Shown here: positions 52,059 through 60,488 of the stretch, one piece after another
Position numbering within the stretch: position 1 is the first letter of the stretch
Layout of the letters: every line of letters begins with the position of its first letter
DNA from: Desulfococcus multivorans
GTDB lineage: Bacteria > Desulfobacterota > Desulfobacteria > Desulfobacterales > Desulfococcaceae
Direction: 5' to 3'
Assembly: GCF_001854245.1 (NCBI RefSeq)
Contig: NZ_CP015381.1
Coordinates: 2,825,001 to 2,889,000 of the forward strand
DNA length: 64,000 bases
Program-made: the position numbers and the translations under genes
The notes under the pieces: model-generated
What the model was told of the DNA's origin: nothing
Database searches by the model: none
The model's input: only the letters and a program-made list of their open reading frames with translations

Positions 52059-52943
52059 TCAGGAAATATCGGGGGTCACCGCCTCGTACAGGGGCATGAG
52101 CGTCTTGAAGAGGCTGGAGATTTCGGCGGCGATGGCCGTCTGTTTTTCCAGAACGGTCGATTTCTCCTCGATCCTGACGATATTGAGGTCCAGGCCGCGA
52201 TCCTCGGGCAGGTCTTCGAGAAAGGCGTGAAGGGAATCGATCTCCTTGCTGCCGTCGTGAAGCCGAATCCGCCATTTGCCTTCGTGGGCCTCGATCACGC
52301 CTTTGAAACCCTTCTCCTCGAGATCATAGATGACGATATCGTTCTCGGCGGCCGTTCGGCACATCCATTCCTCGTTGTCCGAGTCCTTGAGCCATGAAAT
52401 GAAGGTTGCCGGATCATTGCCTTCTCGGGGATATTCGAGGTAAAGACCATAACAAAGCCGTTTTTCGTCGACCTCGGCAAAGAACTTGGCCTGGAGAATG
52501 TCATTCTCTTCCGCCTTGTGAGTGACATCCGCCCAGTGGATGACGGGCTTCCGGTAAACGGCCCATGAGTTGAACGAAAACTTTTCCGAGGGCAATTTTT
52601 CCGTAACGGCCCCGCCCAGGCAGTTCCGGCTCCGCCAGGTGGTGGCGGTGATGTTCTTTTTGAAATCCCCCTCTTCAAACCCGTTGAACTTGTTGCCGTA
52701 GCGGGATGAGGCGGTCCTGGTCTTCTGGGGCTTGGCGGCTTTCTTCTTCTGGGCGGCCGCCTTCAGGCGCTTCTCCAGATCGAGCCGTTCCTGAATCCGT
52801 TGCTGCAGGTCGATGTCCGTCGTGACCTCTTCACCGGTCTCCCAGCGGATGACCATCGAATCTCCGTCAATGGCGATGACCTCGTACGGTCCTTTCATGT
52901 TTTCATATTTGTCCCCTACCTTGAACTCGATGATGTCGATCAT
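52059..52943 (-). CDS. Unknown protein with a Tudor/KOW-like N-terminal segment
   Basis: 294 residues. The first 45 residues (F-K-V-G-D-K-Y-E, I-A-I-D-G-D-S-M-V-I-R-W) look like a small beta-barrel. A basic helical linker rich in lysine and alanine follows (about 45-85), then a mixed domain with W-A-D-V-T-H-K-A-E-E-N-D near residue 138 and D-S-D-N-E-E-W-M-C near residue 185. I cannot name the family; the linker and acidic residues could suit nucleic-acid binding. The ATG at 52943 has AAAGAGGA upstream and is chosen over one 18 bases earlier. No co-oriented neighbour is close. Confidence 0.6.
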   Translation of the reverse strand: MIDIIEFKVGDKYENMKGPYEVIAIDGDSMVIRWETGEEVTTDIDLQQRIQERLDLEKRLKAAAQKKKAAKPQKTRTASSRYGNKFNGFEEGDFKKNITATTWRSRNCLGGAVTEKLPSEKFSFNSWAVYRKPVIHWADVTHKAEENDILQAKFFAEVDEKRLCYGLYLEYPREGNDPATFISWLKDSDNEEWMCRTAAENDIVIYDLEEKGFKGVIEAHEGKWRIRLHDGSKEIDSLHAFLEDLPEDRGLDLNIVRIEEKSTVLEKQTAIAAEISSLFKTLMPLYEAVTPDIS

Positions 52944-53252
52944 AAATTCCTCTTTCCGCATGTTTCTGTGGGTTGCCTTCGATTATATGTCAAGCCGGTT
53001 TACGGCGCTATCTTCCCGGCATGCCGACCAACCGCCGTCATCGGAGATCAGATTCGGAATCCAGCGCCGGCCGTGCGTATTTTCAGCCGCTCTGAACAGC
53101 ATGCAGCCACCCGCTCATAAAAATCTGGATGCATCCTGATTTGAATGCATCTTGAAAAGACACTGAAAGCTCGGAACAGAATCACGGGGAGAGACGTGTA
53201 ACAGCGCCCATGAACCGGCGACTGCAGCGGGAGCGTCATCGTGTTCGCAGCA

Positions 53253-53282
53253 TTGACGGAATACAATAAAAAAATATATTAT
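53253..53282 (+). promoter_or_regulatory. Promoter of the candidate small RNA
   Basis: TTGACG (53253-53258) and TATTAT (53277-53282), one mismatch each, spaced by 18 bases. Transcription would start near 53289. No open frame of useful size lies downstream before the terminator at 53417. Confidence 0.55.
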
Positions 53283-53288
53283 CAATCA

Positions 53289-53450
53289 CTTAATAGTATC
53301 TTTCCGACGGCTCGGTATACACTTGTACATATCCACCTTTCGACGTGCCAATGCCGGGACCTTCGGGGGAGGATTCACACCCATCACGCAGTTTTATCAG
53401 GGGGTTGGCCTTAAAGCTGAAAGGGGGCGTTTGTATGCCCCTTCAGTTTT
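53289..53450 (+). ncRNA. Candidate small RNA of about 160 bases
   Basis: A predicted transcript from the promoter at 53253 to the intrinsic terminator ending at 53450. The interval lies within a 739-base gap (52944-53682) without coding sequence. It contains short self-complementary blocks and no ORF with a ribosome site. The size is similar to 6S RNA, but I cannot show the 6S secondary structure or match it to another known RNA. Confidence 0.5.
53417..53450 (+). terminator. Intrinsic terminator in the 52.9-53.7 kb gap
   Basis: A ten- to twelve-bp stem (CTGAAAGGGGGC / GCCCCTTCAG with small irregularity) with an eight-base loop, followed by TTTT. There is no gene immediately upstream on this strand, which is why a small RNA is suspected. 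Confidence 0.65.
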
Positions 53451-53579
53451 GAGCCCGCTTCCGGTCAACGTTGCGAACGTCGAAAGATAAGTTGTGTTAT
53501 TTACTTATAGCAGATTGACGGTTTTAAGGCAATAGCAGGCAAGCTTTTTATCGGCGGATCCGCCTGAAAGGACGATCGC

Positions 53580-53675
53580 GGGCCGTCCGGAGCAAGCTTA
53601 AGCGCCACTTGAACGAAACCGCGCGGGACGCGGGCCTTATCCTCCCGGCACCGGCCTGTGGAATTCGAAAGTCGA
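53580..53675. repeat. Dispersed palindromic element, single arm (copy C)
   Basis: Resembles the right arm of the palindrome at 48270-48354 over its whole length: GTCCGGAGCAAGCTTAAGCG, CACTTGAACGAAACCG, and TATCCTCCCGGCACCGGCCT. It begins 16 bases after a perfect 12-bp palindrome (GGCGGATCCGCC, 53553-53564) and ends 7 bases short of the MATE gene's stop codon. Confidence 0.85.
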
Positions 53676-53682
53676 GTAAAGA

Positions 53683-55101
53683 TCATTTGCGGGCTTCGGC
53701 AGGCTCGATGACGCGCATGGCAAGCCATCTGCCCCGACGGAAGCGGATGAAAGCGGCCGTAAACAGGGAGACGATAAAACACACGACGCAGCTCCAGGCG
53801 AAATAGATCCCCATGTCCAGAAAGAAAATCCCGATATAGATGGGCAGGATCATGACCACGATTGACAGCACACCATTGGCCCACATGATGAATCGCGTAT
53901 CGCCGGCCCCCTTGAGGGCCCCGGTACGGATCATGTACTGGGCGTCAAAAAAAATATAGAAAGCCACGAACCGGAGCAGAATGACGCCCATCTCGGTCAT
54001 GCGGGCCGATGCCGCCGGCGCAAGCTGCGGGGTTTGAAAAAGGGAGAGGGTCCATCGGGGCCAGACCAGATAAAAGAACCCCGTCACCAGAATATAGAGA
54101 TAGATGATGTGGAGCGTGGCCCGCGTATCGGCCTGGGCCGCCGCCGGTTCTCCCCGACCCAGGGCCTGGCCGACCAGGGTGCTGGTCCCCATGGAAAACC
54201 CCATGATCGGCATGAACGTCAGGGAGTTGATGGTCAGAACGATGTTGGTGACCGCCAGTTCGATGCTGCCGATGCGCCCGACGATGAGCACGAAAAAGGT
54301 AAAGGCGAAAAGATCCAGGGTGAACTGGAGGGATCCGGGGATGCCGAAGCGAAGCAGGCGCCTGAAAAGCGCCGCTTCAATCCGCCGGTCGCTGCGCACC
54401 CCGAACCGTCGGTCATTGTCGCGGGTGAAAATCAGCCCGGTGAACAGCAATGCCATGACGGCCCAGGAAATCACCGTACCGAGGCCGGCGCCGGCAATGC
54501 CCATCTCGGGAAGATGCCATCGCCCGTTGATGAGGGCGTAATTGAGGGGGATGTTGATCAACATGCCGGCCAGATGCACCAGCATGACGGGCCGGGTGCG
54601 GCCCCTTCCGGAAAAAAAGGAGGAGAGGGTCGAAGCGAGCACGCAAAACCCGCCCCCGAGACAGAGCATTCGAAAATAGACCACCTCCATACGCCGGATC
54701 TCCGGGGCATGCCCGACAAGATCGAACAGGGGCACGGCGACAAACGAGAGGGCCGACAACGCCGCGGCGGCAGCGGCGGAAAAATAGATCCCCTGCCACA
54801 AGGCGCGCCCCACCCGAAGCGCCATGCCGGCCCCGGTGTACTGGGCCACGAACACGTTGACGTAGGTGCCGACACCCATGAAGAAACCAATGAACAGAAA
54901 GGCCGTCAGCCCGCCGGGGGTCGAGGCGGCGATGGCATCGATGGAATACCGGGCCAGAAAGATCCGGTCCGTCACCTCCAGAATCATGGTGGTGGCCATG
55001 CTCACCACCAACGGCAGGCTGACCCGAAGCACCTGACGGTAACGGTAAAGCGGCTCCGGTCGAAACCCTGTAAATTTCAGTGTTCGTGTTCTGATGTCCA
55101 T
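53683..55101 (-). CDS. MATE-family efflux transporter
   Basis: 472 residues with about twelve hydrophobic helices in two repeated halves, the MATE/NorM arrangement. Recognisable segments are F-I-G-F-F-M-G-V-G-T-Y near residue 70 and G-F-S-M-G-T-S-T-L-V-G-Q-A-L-G near residue 305 in the second half. Transporters of this type export organic cations or drugs using sodium or proton gradients. The start at 55101 is followed by M-D-I-R-T-R-T-L-K. It is a single gene; the 510 bases upstream contain two long direct repeats. Confidence 0.9.
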   Translation of the reverse strand: MDIRTRTLKFTGFRPEPLYRYRQVLRVSLPLVVSMATTMILEVTDRIFLARYSIDAIAASTPGGLTAFLFIGFFMGVGTYVNVFVAQYTGAGMALRVGRALWQGIYFSAAAAAALSALSFVAVPLFDLVGHAPEIRRMEVVYFRMLCLGGGFCVLASTLSSFFSGRGRTRPVMLVHLAGMLINIPLNYALINGRWHLPEMGIAGAGLGTVISWAVMALLFTGLIFTRDNDRRFGVRSDRRIEAALFRRLLRFGIPGSLQFTLDLFAFTFFVLIVGRIGSIELAVTNIVLTINSLTFMPIMGFSMGTSTLVGQALGRGEPAAAQADTRATLHIIYLYILVTGFFYLVWPRWTLSLFQTPQLAPAASARMTEMGVILLRFVAFYIFFDAQYMIRTGALKGAGDTRFIMWANGVLSIVVMILPIYIGIFFLDMGIYFAWSCVVCFIVSLFTAAFIRFRRGRWLAMRVIEPAEARK

Positions 55102-55327
55102 ACCGCTCCGAGATCCTCCCTGACGGGAGCATCGTAAGACCCTGTAAAATATAGGAAACCGATCAGGCCCGACGGCCGATCCCTCTTTTGCCGATTAGGC
55201 ATAACGCCGTAACCTAAGGGTTGAGGACAAGGCCGTCAAGCCTTTATCCGACGGACGGGGGCAGCCCTGGCGTCCCGAACCCGACGGCAGGGAGGCACTT
55301 GTCCCCGGGGAGATCCCGTGGTATGTA

Positions 55328-55456
55328 TGGGGAGGCTGAAGGCTGAAGACTGAAGGCCGAAGGGGGATAAGGGCGGCGGTTGTTGCAGAGTCGTACCTTC
55401 AGACTGTCGGCTTCAGTCGAATCTCCTGATGAAAGAGAGGCAGGCGGGGAGGTCGT
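55328..55456. repeat. Direct repeat, first copy (154-bp period)
   Basis: 129 bases repeated at 55482-55610 with a single visible mismatch (A/G near 55411). It begins with heptanucleotide-type CTGAAGG/CTGAAGA units and includes the ribosome-site region GGCGGGGAGGTCGT that precedes the next gene. Confidence 0.9.
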
Positions 55457-55481
55457 TTTTCCGGGATGAGTTCTGTTCTGG

Positions 55482-55610
55482 TGGGGAGGCTGAAGGCTGA
55501 AGACTGAAGGCCGAAGGGGGATAAGGGCGGCGGTTGTTGCAGAGTCGTACCTTCAGGCTGTCGGCTTCAGTCGAATCTCCTGATGAAAGAGAGGCAGGCG
55601 GGGAGGTCGT
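55482..55610. repeat. Direct repeat, second copy
   Basis: Second copy of the 129-base repeat. It ends with GGGGAGGTCGTC directly before the ATG of the histone-deacetylase-like gene, so the gene's ribosome site lies inside the repeat. The first copy has the same site but no start codon after it. Confidence 0.9.
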
Positions 55611-55611
55611 C

Positions 55612-56355
55612 ATGAAAGTCGTTTTTCACGAGGATTTCTATACGGTTTACACCAATGAGCCGGCGGCGGCTGAAGGCCGGATCGAGGCCGTGGTGGCGGC
55701 CATACGGGATAAGGCCGAATTCGTGGAAGCCGTCCCGGCGGACGAGGACGACATCCGGGCGGTACACACCGGGATGCACGTGATGCGCATACGGGAAAAA
55801 GGGCTTTACGACATCAGCGCCCTGGCTGCGGGCGGCGCCGTCCAGGCAGCGGAGATCGGCCTTGTTGAGCCCTGCTTCGCCCTCATCCGCCCCCCCGGCC
55901 ACCACGCATCCGCGGACAGCTGCTGGGGATTCTGTTATTTCAACAACATGGCCGTGGCCCTGACGGCCCTCAAACGGCGGCAAAAGATCCAAACCGCCTT
56001 TGTCCTCGACATCGACCTCCATTACGGAGACGGCACCGTCAATATCCTGGATCCGGAGGACTGGGTGAGGATCCACAACCCCGAGGAGCGCCGCCGGCAC
56101 GAATACCTCCGCAACGTCGCCCACGTTCTCTCCAACATCGCGGTCGACATTATCGGCATTTCCGCCGGCTTCGATCATCACCGGGAGGACTGGGGCGGGC
56201 TTCTGGAGACCGAGGACTACTACGAGATCGGTTTTCTGGTGCGGGAAACCGCCAGACGGAGCGGCGGCGGCTGCTTCGCCCTTCTGGAAGGTGGTTACAA
56301 TCACGACGTGCTGGGGGAGTGCGCCGCCGCGCTCATGGCAGGCATGTCCGCATAA
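55612..56355 (+). CDS. Histone-deacetylase-superfamily (AcuC/acetylpolyamine amidohydrolase-like) protein
   Basis: 247 residues, shorter than the usual 300-plus. The catalytic segments are intact: R-P-P-G-H-H-A near residue 95, C-Y-F-N-N-M-A-V-A near residue 108, the zinc ligands in D-I-D-L-H-Y-G-D-G near residue 135, G-I-S-A-G-F-D-H-H near residue 184, and L-E-G-G-Y near residue 228. It should deacetylate an acyl-amine or acetyl-lysine substrate. The start at 55612 has GGGGAGG. The YbbA-like ATPase follows after 43 bases. Confidence 0.87.
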   Translation: MKVVFHEDFYTVYTNEPAAAEGRIEAVVAAIRDKAEFVEAVPADEDDIRAVHTGMHVMRIREKGLYDISALAAGGAVQAAEIGLVEPCFALIRPPGHHASADSCWGFCYFNNMAVALTALKRRQKIQTAFVLDIDLHYGDGTVNILDPEDWVRIHNPEERRRHEYLRNVAHVLSNIAVDIIGISAGFDHHREDWGGLLETEDYYEIGFLVRETARRSGGGCFALLEGGYNHDVLGECAAALMAGMSA

Positions 56356-56398
56356 CCGGGGGGCATGCCCCCGATACCCACGAAAGGCCAAGACCACG

Positions 56399-57076
56399 AT
56401 GACGATACTGGACGCCCGGAACCTGACCCGGACCTATCGGGTGGAAAACCGGGAGATCACCATCATCAGGGATGTCTCCCTCTCGGTCGACCCAGGGGAG
56501 TTCCTGGTCATCCAGGGCAACAGCGGGAGCGGCAAGACGACCCTCCTGACCCTCCTGTCGGGCCTGGACCGGCCGACGTCGGGCCGTATTTTCATCCGGG
56601 ACCGCGAGATCACCCACCTGGGCGAAGACGAGATGGCGCCCTTCCGGAACCGGGCCTTCGGATTCGTGTTCCAGTCCTTTCACCTGGTGCCGTCCCTCAA
56701 CGCCCTCGAGAACGTCATGTTTCCCGCCGAACTTTCCGGGAACGGGCATGCCCGAAAGAAGGCCGAAGCCCTGCTCGACCGGGTCGGCCTCCTGCCCCGC
56801 CGCGGCCACTTCCCCCACCAGCTCTCAGGCGGGGAGAAGCAGCGCGTGGCCATCTGCCGGGCCCTGGTCAACGAACCGGATATCGTCTTCGCCGACGAGC
56901 CCACGGGCAACCTCGACGCCGACAACAGCGCGGCCATCCTGACCCTGCTGCTTCACCTCCGGAAAGAAAAAGGGGCCACCCTCATCCTGGTCACCCACAG
57001 CGCCGAGATCGCCCAAAAGGCGGATAGAAGGCTGCTGCTCAGCAACGGCGAGATTTCAACCGCGAGAGGAAACTGA
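56399..57076 (+). CDS. ybbA: YbbA/LolD-type ABC ATPase
   Basis: 225 residues. Walker [10 protein letters not shown] near residue 40, signature L-S-G-G-E-K-Q-R near residue 143 and Walker [13 protein letters not shown] near residue 163 are all intact. The type fits the LolD/MacB/YbbA branch that serves FtsX-like permeases. The permease gene begins one base after the stop. In E. coli YbbA-YbbP is encoded divergently from the thioesterase gene tesA; here a TesA-like gene follows on the same strand. Confidence 0.9.
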   Translation: MTILDARNLTRTYRVENREITIIRDVSLSVDPGEFLVIQGNSGSGKTTLLTLLSGLDRPTSGRIFIRDREITHLGEDEMAPFRNRAFGFVFQSFHLVPSLNALENVMFPAELSGNGHARKKAEALLDRVGLLPRRGHFPHQLSGGEKQRVAICRALVNEPDIVFADEPTGNLDADNSAAILTLLLHLRKEKGATLILVTHSAEIAQKADRRLLLSNGEISTARGN

Positions 57077-57077
57077 C

Positions 57078-59576
57078 ATGTTCCACGCCAGGTTCCTGTT
57101 TCGGCAGTTCGTCGCCGGCGGCCGCCAGGCAGCGGTCTTCGTCCTGTGCGTCACCCTCTCCATCGTCGCGGTGGTGGCGGTGAACGGATTCCGGGAAAGC
57201 CTCAACCGGTCCCTGCTCCAGGATGCCCGGGCACTGCACGGGGCCGACATCATCGTGAGATCCCACTTTCCCCTCTCGGCCCCCCTTCTGGCGGCGATCC
57301 GGGATATCGAGGCCCAGGGGCGGGCGGAGAGCACCCCCGTCTACGAGTTCTATTCCGTTGTCCGGAGCGCCCGAGGGGATGCCTCGCTCCTGGCGGACCT
57401 GAAGATCGTCGGCCCGGCATACCCCTTTTACGGCGAGGTGACGCTGGCGTCGGGCCGGCCCTTCGACCGGGTCCTCGCCCCCGGGAGCGTCGTGGCGGAG
57501 CAGGCCCTGCTGGAGCGGCTCGGCCTGTCGGTGGGAGACACCCTTTACGTCGGGAGCGCCAGTCTCACCATCCGGGATGTCGTCCTGAAAGAGCCGGACC
57601 GGCCGGTGGGCTTCCTCTCCTTCGGACCCCGGCTCTTCATCAGCGAGCCGGACATTCCAGGGCTGGATCTCCTCAAAAAAGGGAGCCGCGTCCGCTACAT
57701 CCGCCTCATCAAGATCGGGGAGAACGAAAACCTCGAGGCCCTGGCGTCGATGCTGGAGAAGGCGGCCGTGGAGGGCCAGGAGCAGGTGGAAACCTTCAGG
57801 ACGGCCCGGTCGCGGATCAAGCGGTTTTTCGACAACTTCCTGTTCTTTCTCTCCCTCATCGCCGTCTTTACCCTCCTGCTCTCGGGCCTGGGCATCCGAA
57901 GCGCCCTCGGCGCCTACCTGAAAGACAAGGAGAAGACCATCGCCGTCATCAAGGCCATGGGGGGAACGCGACGCTTTGTCACCCTCAACTATCTGGCCCT
58001 CGTCGCCGTCTTCGGCCTTGTCGGCACCCTCATCGGCCTGGGCCTGGGGATTCTTCTCCAGCACGGCCTCTTTTTGATGCTGGGCGATCTCATGCCCAGG
58101 GGCAGCGGGGCGGTAGTTTCAGCGTCGACCCTCGCCCAGGGGATCCTCCTGGGCATCCTTACGGTGATCCTTTTCGCCTTCCTGCCCATCCACCGCCTCA
58201 GGGACGTCCGGCCCCACCTGATTTTCAGGAAGTCGAACGAACCCGCCCGAAAGGGCACGGACTTTTACGTCACCCTGTTGTTGATCCTGCTCTTCTTCAC
58301 GGGGATGATTCTTTTCCAGCTCAAGGATGTCGAAACCGGCCTCAAGTTCCTGGGGGGCACCCTCGGCCTGATCCTTCTCTCCGCCCTGATCACCCAGGGC
58401 ATGCTGCTGCTGTTGAAACGACTGGGGAGCCGCCCCCTGGCGCTCCGGCAGGCCGTGCGGGGGCTGTTCCGGACGGGCAACGCCACCCGATCGACCATCA
58501 TCACCCTGAGCGCCTCCCTATCCCTGATCTTCACGATCTTCCTGGTGGAGCAGAACCTGGATGCCGCCTTCATCCGCTCATACCCCCGGAATACCCCCAA
58601 CCTTTTTTTCATCGACATCCAGCCCGACCAGGTGGCTGAATTCTCCCAGGTCATCGGCCGGAATTCCGAGTTCTATCCGGTGATCCGATCGCGGCTGCTC
58701 TCCGTCAACGGCGAAAAGATCGACCGGGAGACAGAGCGGCTCAGGCGGGGGGACAACCTCACCCGACCCTTCAACCTGACCTACCGGGATCATCTGCTGC
58801 CGGACGAAATCCTCGTTGATGGAAAAGCGATGTTCCAGGAGGACATCCCGGGGCTCCAGGTGTCGGTACTGGACACGGTGGTGGAGATGCGGTCCATGAC
58901 CGTGGGCGACGAACTGACCTTCCGGATACAGGGGATCCCCGTAACAGCGACAGTATCGAGCATCCGCAGCCGCACCCGGGAAACCATCGAGCCCTATTTC
59001 TATTTTGTTTTCCCCGGGGATTCGATCCTCAAGTCGGCGCCCCAGACCATCTTCACGGCAATCCGGATCGATGCGGCGGATATCCCGGCCGTCCAGAACA
59101 GGGTCGTCTCCCGGTTTCCCAATGTCAGCGCCATCGACGTCAGCCAGACCCTCGGCACCTTCGCGGGGCTCCTCCACCGCCTCTCCATGGTGATTCGAGC
59201 CTTCACCCTCCAGAGCATCGCGGCGGGGCTTTTGATCATCGTCAGCGCGATCTTCGCCACCCGCATCGCCCGCACCCAGGAGGCCGCCTATTTCCGGATC
59301 CTGGGGGCCAAAAGCCGGTTCATCATGGCGGTGTTCTCCCTGGAAAACGTGATCATCGGCGCCGGAAGCGCCGTCCAGGCCCTCGTGATATCCCAGACGG
59401 CGAGCCGGCTTATCGCCACCCGGATGCTGGACATCGACTACCGGCCCTATCCTGCAGAGAGCGGCCTGATGGTCCTTGGCACCATCCTGCTGGTGCTCGT
59501 GGTCGGGAGCATCGCAACACTGCCCATCCTCAAACAGAAGCCGGTGGTGTTCCTGCGGGAGCAGACGGAGGAGTGA
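57078..59576 (+). CDS. ybbP: YbbP-type ABC permease (FtsX family)
   Basis: 832 residues, matching the roughly 800 of E. coli YbbP. It has an N-terminal helix, an extracytoplasmic region to about residue 255, three helices, a central cytoplasmic/periplasmic region and a second FtsX-type core at the C-terminus. FtsX-type segments include K-D-K-E-K-T-I-A-V-I-K-A-M-G-G near residue 288 and R-I-L-G-A-K-S-R near residue 750. The partner ATPase lies upstream. The system is thought to extract or move hydrophobic compounds across the membrane; its cargo is unproven. Confidence 0.88.
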   Translation: MFHARFLFRQFVAGGRQAAVFVLCVTLSIVAVVAVNGFRESLNRSLLQDARALHGADIIVRSHFPLSAPLLAAIRDIEAQGRAESTPVYEFYSVVRSARGDASLLADLKIVGPAYPFYGEVTLASGRPFDRVLAPGSVVAEQALLERLGLSVGDTLYVGSASLTIRDVVLKEPDRPVGFLSFGPRLFISEPDIPGLDLLKKGSRVRYIRLIKIGENENLEALASMLEKAAVEGQEQVETFRTARSRIKRFFDNFLFFLSLIAVFTLLLSGLGIRSALGAYLKDKEKTIAVIKAMGGTRRFVTLNYLALVAVFGLVGTLIGLGLGILLQHGLFLMLGDLMPRGSGAVVSASTLAQGILLGILTVILFAFLPIHRLRDVRPHLIFRKSNEPARKGTDFYVTLLLILLFFTGMILFQLKDVETGLKFLGGTLGLILLSALITQGMLLLLKRLGSRPLALRQAVRGLFRTGNATRSTIITLSASLSLIFTIFLVEQNLDAAFIRSYPRNTPNLFFIDIQPDQVAEFSQVIGRNSEFYPVIRSRLLSVNGEKIDRETERLRRGDNLTRPFNLTYRDHLLPDEILVDGKAMFQEDIPGLQVSVLDTVVEMRSMTVGDELTFRIQGIPVTATVSSIRSRTRETIEPYFYFVFPGDSILKSAPQTIFTAIRIDAADIPAVQNRVVSRFPNVSAIDVSQTLGTFAGLLHRLSMVIRAFTLQSIAAGLLIIVSAIFATRIARTQEAAYFRILGAKSRFIMAVFSLENVIIGAGSAVQALVISQTASRLIATRMLDIDYRPYPAESGLMVLGTILLVLVVGSIATLPILKQKPVVFLREQTEE

Positions 59577-59585
59577 GAGGGGCTA

Positions 59586-59681
59586 AAGGCTGAAGGCTGA
59601 AGACTGAAGACTGAAGGGGGCATAAAAGCCCCGTCCGTTAAAACGCACCCCTTCAGCCTTCAGTCTTCAGCCTTCAGCCTT
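59586..59681. repeat. Heptanucleotide inverted repeat
   Basis: Units of CTGAAGG / CTGAAGA repeated five times in the left arm (59586-59620) and inverted in the right arm (59648-59681), with about 27 bases between. The arms are almost perfect complements. The same heptamers begin the direct repeats at 55328 and 55482, so the HDAC-YbbAP block is bracketed by this repeat type. No T-tract is present. Confidence 0.85.
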
Positions 59682-59705
59682 GACTTCAAAATAAGGAAAC
59701 GACAG

Positions 59706-60419
59706 ATGAAACCTTCTCTTTTGGCGGCAGTCCTCCTCGCCGTCCTGACGGCAACCGTCTTCGGCGGCTGCGACAAGGCGCCCAAAGCCGGGACGCCGGA
59801 GGCGTCCGGCGCCCTCGAAGCGGCCGCTCCCGACCCGAACGAAACCGGACGCTCCGGCGTCATCGTCGCCGTTGGAAACAGCCTGACGGAAGGCTACGGC
59901 GTGGACGAGGAACAAGCCTACCCGGCCCTCCTCGAAAAGAAGCTTAAGGCTTCGGGCCATGACTTCAACGTGATCAACGCCGGCATCAGCGGCGAGACCA
60001 GCAGCGGGGCCCTGTCGCGGATTCAATGGATCATGACCCTGAACCCGGACATCGTCATCCTGGAGACCGGGGCCAACGACGGCCTCAGGGGCATCGATCC
60101 CGATCTCACCCGGAAGAACCTCTTCGAGATCGTCCGCCGCCTCGAGAATGAAGGGGTCGTGGTGGTGCTGGCCGGTATGCGGATGGTCCTGAACCTCGGC
60201 CTCGGCTTCACCGACGCCTTCCGGGAAATCTATCCCTCGGTGGCTGCCGAAGCCGACGTGATCCTGATCCCGTTTTTCCTCGAGGGCGTGGCGGGAGATC
60301 CCCGCCTCAACCAGGCGGACGGCATCCACCCCAACCCCGACGGCTACCGGATCGTCGCCGACACCGTCTACCCCTATGCCGTGGCGGCCATCGAACGCCT
60401 GAGGACCCGTCGGAACTGA
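59706..60419 (+). CDS. TesA-like GDSL esterase/lipase, lipoprotein
   Basis: 237 residues with an N-terminal signal ending V-F-G-G-C (residue 22), a plausible lipobox. Block I of the SGNH/GDSL fold reads V-G-N-S-L-T-E-G near residue 56, where the common aspartate of GDSL is asparagine; the nucleophile serine remains. Block II S-G-E-T-S-S-G, block III E-T-G-A-N-D-G and block V D-G-I-H-P-N complete the catalytic set. Enzymes of this type cleave acyl thioesters or aryl esters. Its position after ybbAP matches the E. coli neighbourhood. Confidence 0.87.
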   Translation: MKPSLLAAVLLAVLTATVFGGCDKAPKAGTPEASGALEAAAPDPNETGRSGVIVAVGNSLTEGYGVDEEQAYPALLEKKLKASGHDFNVINAGISGETSSGALSRIQWIMTLNPDIVILETGANDGLRGIDPDLTRKNLFEIVRRLENEGVVVVLAGMRMVLNLGLGFTDAFREIYPSVAAEADVILIPFFLEGVAGDPRLNQADGIHPNPDGYRIVADTVYPYAVAAIERLRTRRN

Positions 60420-60453
60420 AGGACCTGTCAAGGCATCGGGAGATCCCGACCGA

Positions 60454-60480
60454 CCCCCCGCGTTTTTCATCCTCGGGGGG
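60454..60480. terminator. Possible shared terminator between convergent genes
   Basis: A 7-bp stem CCCCCCG / CGGGGGG with a 13-base AT-containing loop lies between the TesA-like stop at 60419 and the convergent gene end at 60489. There is no T-run, so the call is weak. Confidence 0.35.
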
Positions 60481-60488
60481 CCGGCATG

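Noticed and set aside
53289-53450. 6S RNA
   Set aside because: Length fits, but the long central bulge and closing stem could not be established by eye; kept as an unnamed candidate.
55328-55610. CRISPR-like array from the long direct repeats
   Set aside because: Only two copies, 129 bases long and a 25-base gap between them; no cas genes.
59586-59681. CRISPR or tRNA-like structure from the heptamer repeat
   Set aside because: Repeat unit is 7 bases with no spacers and no tRNA features.
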